DNA of 64,000 nt from an uncultured Opitutia bacterium. Lineage in GTDB: Bacteria; Verrucomicrobiota; Verrucomicrobiia; Opitutales; UBA953. Both the position numbers and the translations under genes were made by a program. The stretch spans positions 310,001 to 374,000 of the forward strand of contig CAMFKE010000002.1 of NCBI GenBank assembly GCA_945957395.1. Reading direction: 5' to 3'. Positions 8,840-19,266 of the stretch are shown here, in pieces. The notes under the pieces were generated by a model. That model had not been told where the DNA came from. It saw nothing but the letters and a program-made list of their open reading frames with translations, and searched no databases. Position 1 is the first letter of the stretch, and each line of letters starts with the position of its first letter.

Positions 8840-9361
8840 ATGTCCGACTCGGGCCAGCCCGTCTATCTCGTGAACGCCGAAGGCGACCCCGTTCGCCTCG
8901 TGATTCAGGGTCGCGCGTCCTACACCAACTGCGGTCCCGTCCAGCAGTTCTTCGACCGTCTTTCCGCCGAAGGTCACGCCTCCCTTGAAATCGATTTCGC
9001 AGCCTGCACCGGCATGGACAGCACCTTCATGGGACTGCTCGCCGGCGCGGCCATGAACCTGCGCACCCGCAAGCCGACGCCGGGCGAAATCACCCTGCGC
9101 AACCTCTCGGCGCGCAACAGCGAGCTCATCCGCAACCTGGGTCTGCACCGCCTCGTCAAGGTCGTTGAAAACACTCCGGAGCAAGCCGCGTCCGCAGCCC
9201 CCTCCGCCAGCGGCCTGCCGACCAACGCCGCCAACCGCGCGGCATCGCAGGAAACCATCCTGAAGGCGCACGAGAACCTCATGAAGGCCGACCCGGCCAA
9301 TGTCGCCAAGTTCCAGGATGTCGTCGCCTTCCTCCGCCGGGAAGCGCCGCCGAAGCCCTGA
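8840..9361 (+). CDS. STAS-domain protein (anti-anti-sigma-factor type)
   Basis: The product has 173 residues. The N-terminal 105 or so form a STAS domain with the phosphorylatable-serine region 'TGMDSTFMGLLAG' near residue 58, as in SpoIIAA/RsbV. A low-complexity Ala/Ser linker and a short helical tail follow. In partner switching, unphosphorylated STAS protein captures the anti-sigma kinase, and a SpoIIE/RsbU phosphatase removes the phosphate. The next gene, 19 bp downstream, is such a phosphatase, which supports this role. No anti-sigma kinase or sigma factor is adjacent. Confidence 0.88.
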   Translation: MSDSGQPVYLVNAEGDPVRLVIQGRASYTNCGPVQQFFDRLSAEGHASLEIDFAACTGMDSTFMGLLAGAAMNLRTRKPTPGEITLRNLSARNSELIRNLGLHRLVKVVENTPEQAASAAPSASGLPTNAANRAASQETILKAHENLMKADPANVAKFQDVVAFLRREAPPKP

Positions 9362-9380
9362 GCCCACTCGTATTCATAGT

Positions 9381-10853
9381 ATGGATATTGTGCAGAATGT
9401 CGGGGCGCTCTTCGCCTTTATCGGACTCGCCCTGGTCTCACTGGGCCAATGGTGGCGGGGCATCCGGTACAAGCGCGACCTCATCCGTTTCGAGGAACGC
9501 GCCGAGCAGGAGCGCCGCGAAAAGCAGATGGCCGTGGAGTTCCTGCACAACCTCACCAAGGACATCGACACGGGCAAGGGCCGCGAATCGCTCTACCCGG
9601 CCATCACCCACGCCGCCCAGCGCGGCACCGCCGCCCTCGGCGCCTGCCTGTTCGAGTTCGATTCCGCCGGCATGCTGCGCCCGGCCGCCGTCTCCGGCCT
9701 TTTCCCGCCCCTGAAGCAGCTCCCCGACAGGCTGCGCAAGCCCGACACCCTGCGCGCCGACCTCATCGACCACGCCCTGCGCGTGGACTGGTCGCCCGAC
9801 ACCGACACGCTCGTCGGACTGGTGGCGCGCGACGGCAAGGCCCGCTTCATCCCCGACGCGCTGCGCTCGCATGACATCGTCGCGTTGGAGGAGCCCGCGC
9901 TGCGCACGCGCTCGATCATCGTCGCCCCCATCACCTTCTCCGGGCGCAGGCTCGGCGTGCTCGCCGTGGCCAACCCCGAGCACGAACAGCAGTTCGACGC
10001 CGGCGACTTCTCCTTTGTCAAAAGCCTGGGCGACCAATGCGCGCTCGCCCTGCACCTGCACGAACTCTTCCAGATTCGCGCCGAGAAGACCCGCATCGAC
10101 TTCGACCTCTCCATCGCCTCCGGCGTGCAGAAACTTCTCCTGCCCCAGACGCTCCCTCACTCCGCGGGACTGGACCTGCACGCGTGTTACCGCCCGGCCA
10201 AACAGGTCGGCGGCGACCTCTACGATGTCACCGACCTGGGCGGCGGCCGCATCGGCGTCATCGCCGCCGATGTCTCCGGAAAAGGCGTTTCGGCCTCCCT
10301 GGTCATGGCCATGGCGCACACGCACCTGCGCCACCTCCTTCGCCAGCACGGCTCGCCCGCCGAACTCCTCCGCCGGCTCAACGCCGACATGCTGGGTGAA
10401 ATTCAGCGCGGCATGTTCATCACCATCGCCTGCGCCATCATCGACACGAAGAAGAACTCGATCACCCTGGCCCGCGCCGGACACGAGATGCCGCTGCTGC
10501 TGACCAAGGGCGACGGCGTCTCGCCGCCGCGCTTCGAAAAGATCCGCACCGAAGGCATGGCCATCGGCATGGTGCCGCCCGCCGTCTTCGACGAGATTCT
10601 CACCGAGGTAACCCTGCCCTTCCGTCCCGGCTCCGTTCTCGTGCTCTTCACCGACGGACTCACCGAGGCGCGCAACCCCGACGGCGACGAATACGGCGCC
10701 AACAACCTCGCGCACACCGTCCTGCGCACACACCAGTACGGCGCCCGCGACCTCAACCAGGAGATTCTCGGCTCGCTCGAAGCCTTCTGCCAAGGCACGC
10801 CCCTGCACGACGACCTCACCCTCGTGACAGTCAAGCGACTCAAGGAGGACTGA
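9381..10853 (+). CDS. Membrane-anchored GAF/PP2C (SpoIIE/RsbU-type) serine phosphatase
   Basis: The start is ATG 9381 (490 residues), giving an N-terminal transmembrane helix at about residues 7-25 followed by a charged coiled coil. A GAF-like sensor domain covers about residues 50-240. The SpoIIE-type PP2C domain fills residues 250-490 with metal-binding motifs 'VGGDLYDV', 'AADVSGKGVSAS', 'LFTDGLTEA' and 'HDDLTLVTV'. It probably dephosphorylates the STAS protein encoded just upstream in response to a signal sensed by GAF. All catalytic Asp positions appear intact. Confidence 0.92.
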   Translation: MDIVQNVGALFAFIGLALVSLGQWWRGIRYKRDLIRFEERAEQERREKQMAVEFLHNLTKDIDTGKGRESLYPAITHAAQRGTAALGACLFEFDSAGMLRPAAVSGLFPPLKQLPDRLRKPDTLRADLIDHALRVDWSPDTDTLVGLVARDGKARFIPDALRSHDIVALEEPALRTRSIIVAPITFSGRRLGVLAVANPEHEQQFDAGDFSFVKSLGDQCALALHLHELFQIRAEKTRIDFDLSIASGVQKLLLPQTLPHSAGLDLHACYRPAKQVGGDLYDVTDLGGGRIGVIAADVSGKGVSASLVMAMAHTHLRHLLRQHGSPAELLRRLNADMLGEIQRGMFITIACAIIDTKKNSITLARAGHEMPLLLTKGDGVSPPRFEKIRTEGMAIGMVPPAVFDEILTEVTLPFRPGSVLVLFTDGLTEARNPDGDEYGANNLAHTVLRTHQYGARDLNQEILGSLEAFCQGTPLHDDLTLVTVKRLKED

Positions 10854-10901
10854 CCTTCCCGGCCGCCCCTCGCCCCCCTCATTCTCTCTTGTTTCTCCCT
10901 G

Positions 10902-10927
10902 ACCGCCGGCTTTCCTCCGGCGGTTTT
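10902..10927 (+). terminator. Rho-independent terminator
   Basis: A CCGCCGG/CCGGCGG stem with a 7-nt loop is followed by TTTT, between the phosphatase gene and cysS. Confidence 0.75.
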
Positions 10928-10953
10928 ACATTTCCCAACACAGACCCAACGCC

Positions 10954-12393
10954 ATGCCGATCCGCCTGTTCGACACGCTCTCCCGCACCGAAAAGGAACT
11001 GCGCCCCGCCGCGCCCGGAACCCCCTTCGGCATGTACTGCTGCGGCCCCACCGTCTACGGACCGGCCCACATCGGCAACTTCCGCACCTTCCTCATCCAG
11101 GACACCCTGCGCCGCGCCCTCGAGCTCGACGGCCTCGCGGTGAAACATGTGCGCAACCTCACCGATGTGGACGACAAGACCATCCGCTCGTCCATGAAGG
11201 AAGGCGTCTCCCTGAAGGCCTTCACCGACAAGTGGACCGCCAAATTCCACGCCGACTGCGATGCGCTCAACATGCAGCGCCCGGCCGTCGAGCCCTCCGC
11301 CGTCGAACACATCCCGCACCAGATCCGCATGATCGAGAAGCTCGTCGCGCGCGGCCACGCCTATGTCGCCGCCGACGGCTCCGTCTACTTCAAGGTCTGC
11401 ACCTGCCACGACTACGGCAAGCTCGCCCACATCGACCGCTCCAAGCTCCAGACGCAGAACGAAAACTCCGCCGGCGCCGCCAACGCCGCCGACGAGTACG
11501 ACCGCGAATCCGTCGCCGACTTCGCGCTGTGGAAGGCGTGGAAGCCCGAGGACGGCCCGAACAAGTGGGACTCGCCCTGGGGCCCCGGCCGCCCCGGCTG
11601 GCACATCGAGTGCTCCGCCATGTCCATCGAGTACCTCGGAGAGACCTTCGACCTGCACGGCGGCGGCGTCGACCTGTGCTTCCCCCACCACGAGAACGAG
11701 ATCGCCCAGTCCGAGTGCGCCACCGGCAAGAAGGACTTCTCGCGCCACTGGTTCCATTCCGAGCACCTGATGGTCGACGGCGCCAAGATGTCCAAGAGCC
11801 TGGGCAACCTCTACACGCTCGACGACCTCAAGGCCAAGGGCGCCTCGCCCATGGCCGTGCGCTACGCCCTCATCTCCGGACACTACCGCACCCAGCTCAA
11901 CTTCACCCTCAAGAGCCTCGAGGACGCCGCCTCGGCCCTCGAGAAGATCGAGCGCGCCGCCGAGCGACTCCTCGCCAAGGCCGGACTCGAGAAGGCCGAC
12001 TTCCTGCCGCCCGCCGTGCACGAGAAGAACACCGCCTGGGGCTCCTACCTGCCCGCATGGGAAGCCCTGCAAAACGACCTCAATGTCCCCGCCGCGCTCG
12101 GCAAGGTCTTCTCCGCCCTGCCCAACGCCAACCGCCCCGAACTCTCCCCCGCCGACGCGCGCGCCGACCTCTCCGGCCTCGCCAAGATCCTCTTCGCCCT
12201 CGGTATCCGGCTTTTCACCACGGAAAAGAAGGCCGAGGAAATCCCCTCCGATGTCGCCGGGCTGGGCGCCCGCCGCTGGGCCGCCAAGCAGGCCAAGGAC
12301 TTCGCCGGGGCCGACGCCCTGCGCCTCGAGCTCGAAAAGCTCGGCTGGAAGTCGCTCGACCGCAAGGACGGCTACAGCCTTGTCCGACTCTGA
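10954..12393 (+). CDS. cysS: Cysteine--tRNA ligase
   Basis: This class I synthetase charges tRNA-Cys. It has 479 residues. 'MYCCGPTVYGPAHIGNFRTF' (about residues 27-46) holds the zinc Cys and the HIGH-type signature 'HIGN'. 'GRPGWHIECSAMS' and 'HHENEIAQSE' supply other zinc ligands, and the KMSKS loop is exact ('KMSKSLGN'). The C-terminal tail has the usual anticodon-binding helical domain. It is single-gene, with its own upstream terminator, and ends 12 bp before the first copy of a short repeat. Confidence 0.97.
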   Translation: MPIRLFDTLSRTEKELRPAAPGTPFGMYCCGPTVYGPAHIGNFRTFLIQDTLRRALELDGLAVKHVRNLTDVDDKTIRSSMKEGVSLKAFTDKWTAKFHADCDALNMQRPAVEPSAVEHIPHQIRMIEKLVARGHAYVAADGSVYFKVCTCHDYGKLAHIDRSKLQTQNENSAGAANAADEYDRESVADFALWKAWKPEDGPNKWDSPWGPGRPGWHIECSAMSIEYLGETFDLHGGGVDLCFPHHENEIAQSECATGKKDFSRHWFHSEHLMVDGAKMSKSLGNLYTLDDLKAKGASPMAVRYALISGHYRTQLNFTLKSLEDAASALEKIERAAERLLAKAGLEKADFLPPAVHEKNTAWGSYLPAWEALQNDLNVPAALGKVFSALPNANRPELSPADARADLSGLAKILFALGIRLFTTEKKAEEIPSDVAGLGARRWAAKQAKDFAGADALRLELEKLGWKSLDRKDGYSLVRL

Positions 12394-12404
12394 GTCGGCC
12401 AAGG

Positions 12405-12438
12405 CATTGCGGATTTCGAATCGCGGATTGCGGATTTC
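12405..12438. repeat. GCGGATT-type short repeat, copy 1 (forward)
   Basis: An iterated ATTGCGGATT / GAATCGCGGATT unit of about 34 bp, just after cysS. The reverse-complement form occurs at 12836-12868, so the two copies bracket the four-helix-bundle gene as inverted repeats. Two further copies are at 14720-14752 (forward) and 14926-14958 (reverse). Confidence 0.85.
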
Positions 12439-12456
12439 GCAGCGGAGACATCGCCG

Positions 12457-12816
12457 ATGAACGCCAGTGATCTCAAGGAACGCACCTTCCGGTTCGGACT
12501 TCGCGTGATTCGCCTTTGCGAATCCATGCCTGAGTCGCGAACCGGCCGCGCGATCGCCAACCAGCTCATCCGTTGCGGCACCTCCGTGGGCGCCAACTAC
12601 CGCACCGCCGCGCGCGCGAAGTCTACAAGGGACTTCATCGCCAAACTGTGCATCGTCGAGGAGGAGTGCGACGAGGCCATCTACTGGATTGAAATGGCCG
12701 TCGCCTCGGGTTGCGCGAAACAGGAACTTGTCGCGGAACTGCTCGACGAAGCGGGACAACTTCTCGCCATCACCGTCGCCTCCATCAGGACCGCCAAGGA
12801 GCGGGAAAAAGAATGA
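12457..12816 (+). CDS. Four-helix bundle protein (S23/TIGR02436 family)
   Basis: The product has 119 residues, entirely helical in pattern: 'FRFGLRVIRLCESMP', 'AIANQLIRCGTSVGANYRTA', then 'KLCIVEEECDEAIYWIEM' and a final helix. This matches the small four-helix-bundle family first noted inside 23S rRNA intervening sequences and now found as scattered free genes. The biochemical role is unknown. The gene sits between inverted copies of a short repeat, with nothing else in the bracketed 430 bp. It is inserted between cysS and an ABC exporter, which is suggestive of a small mobile cassette. Confidence 0.9.
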   Translation: MNASDLKERTFRFGLRVIRLCESMPESRTGRAIANQLIRCGTSVGANYRTAARAKSTRDFIAKLCIVEEECDEAIYWIEMAVASGCAKQELVAELLDEAGQLLAITVASIRTAKEREKE

Positions 12817-12820
12817 GGCC

Positions 12821-14710
<1,890 letters not shown>

Positions 14711-14719
14711 TGAGCCCCA

Positions 14720-14752
14720 ATTGCGGATTGCGAATCGCGGATTGCGGATTGG
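14720..14752. repeat. GCGGATT-type short repeat, copy 3 (forward)
   Basis: This 33-bp copy begins 9 bp after the stop of the first exporter gene, in the same orientation as copy 1. With copy 4 it brackets the intergenic palindrome and the start of the second exporter gene. Confidence 0.85.
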
Positions 14753-14793
14753 CCGGGCACCGGCGCCCGCTTCGTGCCGGCGGTTTCCCCGTC

Positions 14794-14861
14794 GTAGGGC
14801 GCGCGATTGCGCTTGCCGCGAGTCAATCGGCGAAACCGGCACGCGCAAGCGCGCCCCCTAC
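14794..14861. repeat. REP-like palindromic element 1
   Basis: The left arm 'GTAGGGCGCGCGATTGCG' and the right arm 'CGCGCAAGCGCGCCCCCTAC' are near-perfect reverse complements separated by a loop of about 20 nt. The same element recurs at 16793-16859, and one arm recurs at 58231-58255. It lies between the two exporter genes. Confidence 0.85.
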
Positions 14862-14873
14862 GGAGGACCGCGC

Positions 14874-16796
14874 ATGAGCCTCTTCCGTAAAACCAAAGCC
14901 GATGCGGACAAAGTCACCACCGATCAATCCGCGATCCGCAATCCGCGATCCGCAATCCCCGAGCTCGAGCTGGTCGTGCGCCGCAAGCCGGCGGCCGCCG
15001 GAGGTGAGCCGGAGGAGGCGGAGCGTCTGCCGCTCTCGTGGGCGCTGGTGAGGCGCATCCTGGGCTACACGCGTCCCTATGCGCGCCTGCGCAACACGCT
15101 CCTTCTCGTCTGCACGCTGCGCTCCGTGCAACTGGCCGTCACGCCATGGGTCATCGGCCGCATCATCCGCGGCCCCGTGGCCGCCGGCGATTCGCGCATG
15201 CTCGCCTGGTGGCTGGCCGGACTGGCCGTGCTCGTCGTGCTGTGCGAGCTCACGCTGTACCTGCGCGTGACGCTCGCGCACCGCATGGGCGAGGCCGTGC
15301 TGCACGACATGCGCGTGGAGCTTATGGGGTTGCTGTTGCGCCGCCCCATGAAGTTCTTCCACCGCACGAGGCACGGTTCGCTCATCAGCCGCATGATCTC
15401 GGACATCGAGGCGGTGCGCAACGGCGTGCAGAACAACATGCCCATCGCGTTCATCTCCATCGGACAGATGACCGTATCCGGCCTCGTGATGGCGTTCATC
15501 AGCTGGAAACTTTTCCTGCTGCTCATCCTGCTGCTTCCCGGCCTGCGCGCCCTCAGCGCCTACTTCAAACCGCGCATCGCCGAGGCCGCCAAGGTGCAGA
15601 TCGAGAGCTTCTCGCGCGTCACCGCGGCGCTCGCCGAGACGGTGCAGGGCATCCGAGTCACCCAGGGCTTCAACCGCGAGGAGGTCAATGCCGGCATCTT
15701 CGGCCGCCTGGTGGGCGCGCTGGCCGACAATGTGCTGCGCACCACGCGGCTCAGCGCCCTGTACGCGCCGATGTTGGAGTTCCATGCCGGATTGTTCCTC
15801 GCCCTGCTCGTGGGCGTGGGCGGACTGTTCGCGCTGGAGCCCGCCTCGGGCGTCGCGGTGGGCGACCTCGTGGCCTTCTTCTTCCTCTCCAACATCTTCT
15901 TCGGCCCCATCAACCTGCTGGGCAACATGTTCGCCGAAATCGGATCCGCCATGGCCGGCGCCGACCGCCTCTTCCGCCTGCTGGACGCCCCGCCGGAGCA
16001 CGACGACGCCCCCGGCGCGGCCGACCCCGGCGAGCTCGGCGGTCGCGTGGAGCTGCGCGGAGTCACCTTCTCGTACGAGCCCGGCAAGCCCGTGCTGCAC
16101 GAGGTGTCCTTCACCGCCGAGCCCGGCATGACCGTCGCCTTCGTAGGCCACACCGGCAGCGGCAAGAGCTCGCTCATCAACCTGCTCGCGAAGTTCTACC
16201 CGGCCGACTCCGGCGAGGTGATCTTCGACGGGCGCGACATCCGCACGCTCAAGGGCGACGCGCTGCGCCGTCGCATGGGCTTCGTCCTCCAGAACAACTT
16301 CCTCTTTCGCGGCACCGTCGCCGACAACATCCGCGTCGCGCGCCCCGACGCCACCGACGCCGACATCGCTCGCGTGCTTCGCGAGCTGGACTGCCACGAC
16401 ATCGTGGCGAACCTGCCCGACGGCCTGCACACCGAGATTTCCGAAAAGGGGCGCGGGCTGTCGCAGGGACAGCAGCAGATCGTGTGCTTCGCGCGCGCCA
16501 TGCTGGCCGACCCGCGCATCCTCATCCTAGACGAGGCCACGAGCAGCGTGGACACCATCACGGAGGCCAAGCTTCAGCGCGCTCTCGCCACGCTGCTGCG
16601 CGGTCGCACCGCGTTCGTGGTGGCGCACCGGCTTTCCACCATCCGCAACGCCGACCTCATGCTGGTGCTCGACCACGGGCGCGTCATCGAGCGCGGCACG
16701 CACGCCACCCTGCTCGCGTCCGACGGCGAATACGCGCGCCTTCACCGGCGCTTCGTCGAGGCCACCGGCGCCGAAGGGAACGAGAACGCCCGGTAG
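14874..16796 (+). CDS. ABC exporter subunit with canonical catalytic Glu (heterodimer partner 2)
   Basis: The product has 640 residues. Six transmembrane segments span about residues 60-370 and the nucleotide-binding domain about 395-630. Walker A is 'GHTGSGKSSL', Walker B 'ILILDEATSSVD' keeps the catalytic Glu, and the H-loop 'VAHRLST' is present. The signature motif is altered to 'LSQGQQQ', which together with the Asp-type Walker B of the upstream subunit forms one degenerate composite site. Start ATG 14874 follows a palindrome; residues 18-29 are encoded by a short repeat copy. The stop TAG overlaps the first bases of the second REP-like palindrome. The substrate (drug, lipid or peptide) is unknown. 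Confidence 0.92.
   Translation: MSLFRKTKADADKVTTDQSAIRNPRSAIPELELVVRRKPAAAGGEPEEAERLPLSWALVRRILGYTRPYARLRNTLLLVCTLRSVQLAVTPWVIGRIIRGPVAAGDSRMLAWWLAGLAVLVVLCELTLYLRVTLAHRMGEAVLHDMRVELMGLLLRRPMKFFHRTRHGSLISRMISDIEAVRNGVQNNMPIAFISIGQMTVSGLVMAFISWKLFLLLILLLPGLRALSAYFKPRIAEAAKVQIESFSRVTAALAETVQGIRVTQGFNREEVNAGIFGRLVGALADNVLRTTRLSALYAPMLEFHAGLFLALLVGVGGLFALEPASGVAVGDLVAFFFLSNIFFGPINLLGNMFAEIGSAMAGADRLFRLLDAPPEHDDAPGAADPGELGGRVELRGVTFSYEPGKPVLHEVSFTAEPGMTVAFVGHTGSGKSSLINLLAKFYPADSGEVIFDGRDIRTLKGDALRRRMGFVLQNNFLFRGTVADNIRVARPDATDADIARVLRELDCHDIVANLPDGLHTEISEKGRGLSQGQQQIVCFARAMLADPRILILDEATSSVDTITEAKLQRALATLLRGRTAFVVAHRLSTIRNADLMLVLDHGRVIERGTHATLLASDGEYARLHRRFVEATGAEGNENAR
14926..14958. repeat. GCGGATT-type short repeat, copy 4 (reverse), inside second ABC gene
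   Basis: This copy is coding for the hydrophilic N-terminal tail of the second exporter subunit (translated 'QSAIRNPRSAIP'). It is in the same orientation as copy 2 and inverted relative to copy 3. Confidence 0.85.
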
Positions 16797-16859
16797 GGCG
16801 CGCGCTTGCGCGTGCCGATCACGCCCGAAAACCTACGGCACGCGCAAGCGCGCGCCTAC
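16793..16859. repeat. REP-like palindromic element 2
   Basis: The arms 'GTAGGGCGCGCGCTTGCGCG' and 'CGCGCAAGCGCGCGCCTAC' flank an 18-nt loop. The TAG in the left arm is the stop codon of the upstream exporter gene. The right arm ends 8 bp before the stop of the convergent Xer gene, so the hairpin may also act as a bidirectional transcription barrier. Confidence 0.88.
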
Positions 16860-16867
16860 GGCGAGGA

Positions 16868-17827
16868 TCACGCGCGCCGACGCCCCCTCGGGTGGAATTT
16901 GCCGTGCTCCTCGACGAGGCGCTTGGGCGACACGGCGGTGTAGATCTGCGTGGTGCCGATGTCGGCGTGGCCGAGCATCTCCTGGATGGCGCGCAGGTCG
17001 GCGCCGTGCGCGAGCAGGTGCGTGGCGAACGAGTGGCGCAGCGCGTGCGGCTTCACCGGAGCGGTGATGCCGGAGCGCGCGGCGTGGGCCTTGAGCCAGT
17101 GCCAGAAGGTCTTGCGCGAGATGGCCTTGCCGCGCTCGCTGAGGAAAAGCGCGCCGCCGGTCTTGGGCTTCACGAAGTGCGCGCGTCCGGCGGCGAGGTA
17201 GTCGCGAAGCGCCTTCGCGGCGGACTCGCCCAGCGGCACGAAGCGCTCCTTGCCGCCCTTGCCGGTCACGCGCACCGCGCCCTCGTCGAGGTTCACCGAC
17301 TGCAGCGTGAGCGAGCAAAGCTCGGAGACGCGCAGGCCGCTGCCGTACATGAGCTCGAACATCGCTCGCTCGCGCAGCGCGAACGGCGTGTCGCCGCCGG
17401 GCGCCTCCACGAGCCGGGCCATATCCTTCTCAGAAAGCGCGCGGGGCACGGGGCGCACGCGACGCGGGCGCGCCACGAGTTCCGTGAAGTCGTCGGGTCG
17501 CACGCCGGAGGCGACGAGATGGCGCGCGAACATGCGCACAGCAGAAAGCTTGCGCGCCGCGCTGGCCACGGCCGGCGCCTGCGCGGCGATGTCGCCCAGC
17601 CACAGCGAGAGCTTCGGCCCGTCAGCGCCGCGCCAGTCCCCCACCCCGGATTTCCCCAAAAACACGGCGAACTGGGCGATGTCGCGCTCGTACGCGGCGA
17701 CGGTGTTTTTCGACAGGCCGCGCTCGAGCTGAAGGAAGCCGAGGAAGTTGTCCAAGGCGTCGCGCAGCGAGTCCGGCACGGCGTTGACGACCGGTTCGTC
17801 GGACGGGTGGCGCGGGGCTCGGGGCAT
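16868..17827 (-). CDS. Tyrosine recombinase XerC/XerD-type
   Basis: The product is 319 residues from ATG 17827. The N-terminal SAM-like core-binding domain is at about residues 15-105 ('LERGLSKNTVAAYERDI'). The catalytic domain carries Arg in 'YGSGLRVSELCSL', Lys in 'VTGKGGKERFVPL', the 'HALRHSFATHLL' box, His in 'EMLGHADIGTTQIY' and the Tyr nucleophile in that same segment. The size and conserved arms fit the chromosome-dimer-resolution Xer proteins rather than phage integrases; XerC and XerD cannot be separated by eye. It diverges from alr (123 bp apart) and no attachment site or integrated element is nearby. Confidence 0.93.
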   Translation of the reverse strand: MPRAPRHPSDEPVVNAVPDSLRDALDNFLGFLQLERGLSKNTVAAYERDIAQFAVFLGKSGVGDWRGADGPKLSLWLGDIAAQAPAVASAARKLSAVRMFARHLVASGVRPDDFTELVARPRRVRPVPRALSEKDMARLVEAPGGDTPFALRERAMFELMYGSGLRVSELCSLTLQSVNLDEGAVRVTGKGGKERFVPLGESAAKALRDYLAAGRAHFVKPKTGGALFLSERGKAISRKTFWHWLKAHAARSGITAPVKPHALRHSFATHLLAHGADLRAIQEMLGHADIGTTQIYTAVSPKRLVEEHGKFHPRGRRRA

Positions 17828-17950
17828 GAGCGCGAGCAAGGCGCGCGAGGCGCGGATGGCGACGCAGAACAGCGCCGGCGATTTCGCATCTTCGCGCTTC
17901 GCACCGGAGTCCGGATTTCCATCCTGCGCGGGCACCCCAAGACTTTCCTC

Positions 17951-19096
17951 ATGAAAACCGACCTGCGACACCGCGCCTGGGCGGAGATCGACCTCTCCGC
18001 GTTCGAGCGCAACCTGGGCAAGATCAAGGCCGCCCTGCCGGAGCGCGTGCGCTACATCGCGGTCGTGAAGGCCGACGCCTACGGCCACGGCATGCCGCAG
18101 ATCGTCTCCCGACTGCTCCAATGCGAGGTGGACTGCTTCGCGGTCGCCAATGTCTACGAGGCCGCCGATGTGCGGGAAATCGGACCCGGCGCGGAGATCC
18201 TCGTGCTGGGCGCGCTGCTCCCCGAGGAGTTGGAGCATGTGGCCGCCTATGACCTCACGGTCGCCGTCTCCAACGCCGACGAGCTGGCGCGACTGGCGCA
18301 GCTGGGCGAGCGGCACGGCCGGAAAATCCCCATCCACATCAAGGTGGACACCGGCATGGGCCGCCTCGGCATCTGGCACGAACAGGCGCCCGCCCTCATC
18401 GGACAGGCGCTGAACACGCCGCAAATCGAGCTGCGCGGGCTCTTCACGCACTTCTCCGCCGCCGAGAGCGACCCGGACTTCACGCGCCTGCAGCGCGAAC
18501 GCTTCCTCAAGGCGCTGGAAACCGTGCCCGAGGAGCGCCGAACGGGGCTGCTCATCCACGCCGACAACTCCGGCGGCCTCGAAAGCTTTTCGCAAAACCA
18601 GCCGTTCAACGCCGTGCGCATCGGCCTGCTCCAGTACGGCCACAAGCCCGGCCCCGGCGCATTCCTGTCCTCCATCGGCACCGAGCCCGTGCTGAGCTTC
18701 CGCGCTCGCGTGGGCCTCATCAAGGAACTGCCCGCCGGCACCGACATCAGCTACGGTCGCACGCACACCCTCGTGCGAGACAGCCGTCTGGCCGTCATCA
18801 CCGCCGGATACGGCGACGGCCTGCCCACCAGCGCCAGCGGCCGCGGCAAGATCATCGTCGGCGGCGGCGCCAGGCCGATCCTGGGACGCGTCACCATGGA
18901 CCAGACCATCGTGGACATCACCGGCATGGACAATGTGAAGGTCGGCGACGCCGTCACGCTCATCGGCCGCCAGGACGGCGCGGAGATCACGGTGGAGCAG
19001 TTCTGCGCCGACACGGAGTGCATCGCGTGGGAGGCGCTGTGCACCATCACCAAGCGCGTGAAGCGCATCTACCGCACCGCGCGCGTCACGACCTGA
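17951..19096 (+). CDS. alr: Alanine racemase
   Basis: This PLP enzyme makes D-alanine for peptidoglycan. It has 381 residues. The PLP lysine motif 'VVKADAYGHGM' is near residue 37. 'IKVDTGMGRLG' and 'FTHFSAAES' lie in the barrel. The C-terminal domain holds the second catalytic Tyr region ('DISYGRTHTL') and 'GRVTMDQTIVD'. The start is ATG 17951, the first in-frame start that keeps the conserved 'WAEIDLSAFERN'. It stands alone, divergent from the xer gene, and is followed by GC-rich hairpins. Confidence 0.97.
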   Translation: MKTDLRHRAWAEIDLSAFERNLGKIKAALPERVRYIAVVKADAYGHGMPQIVSRLLQCEVDCFAVANVYEAADVREIGPGAEILVLGALLPEELEHVAAYDLTVAVSNADELARLAQLGERHGRKIPIHIKVDTGMGRLGIWHEQAPALIGQALNTPQIELRGLFTHFSAAESDPDFTRLQRERFLKALETVPEERRTGLLIHADNSGGLESFSQNQPFNAVRIGLLQYGHKPGPGAFLSSIGTEPVLSFRARVGLIKELPAGTDISYGRTHTLVRDSRLAVITAGYGDGLPTSASGRGKIIVGGGARPILGRVTMDQTIVDITGMDNVKVGDAVTLIGRQDGAEITVEQFCADTECIAWEALCTITKRVKRIYRTARVTT

Positions 19097-19110
19097 CCGG
19101 CGCAGGCCAA

Positions 19111-19173
19111 GGCGGCGGGCGTGTTGACCCGCCGCCCCTTCGGGACTCACTTTAAACCGCACCCCCGAAGGGG
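19111..19173 (+). other. Two consecutive GC-rich hairpins between alr and an orphan gene
   Basis: The first hairpin is GGCGGCGGG/CCCGCCGCC (19111-19136), likely the end of the alr transcript although the T-run is weak. The second is a CCCCTTCGGG/CCCGAAGGGG inverted repeat with a 19-nt AT-richer loop (19135-19173). They share a few bases, so they could be mutually exclusive. They lie 94 bp upstream of the start of the next gene. Confidence 0.55.
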
Positions 19174-19266
19174 TCGGCAGGGCGCCCGGAATCCGCGCGG
19201 GAATCGCGCTAAAACAAGGGGGCTCCCGGCCCCGCTGGGTGGTGCGGAACCGACAGGAGGTTCACC

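Noticed and set aside
9300-9380. Earlier start for the SpoIIE-type phosphatase inside the STAS gene
   Set aside because: The frame is open to 9300, but the extra residues overlap conserved STAS coding and are low-complexity; ATG 9381 leads directly into the membrane helix.
16868-17827. Tyrosine recombinase as sign of an integrative element
   Set aside because: Sequence and length fit the housekeeping XerC/D proteins; no attachment repeats, tRNA gene or phage/plasmid genes are nearby.
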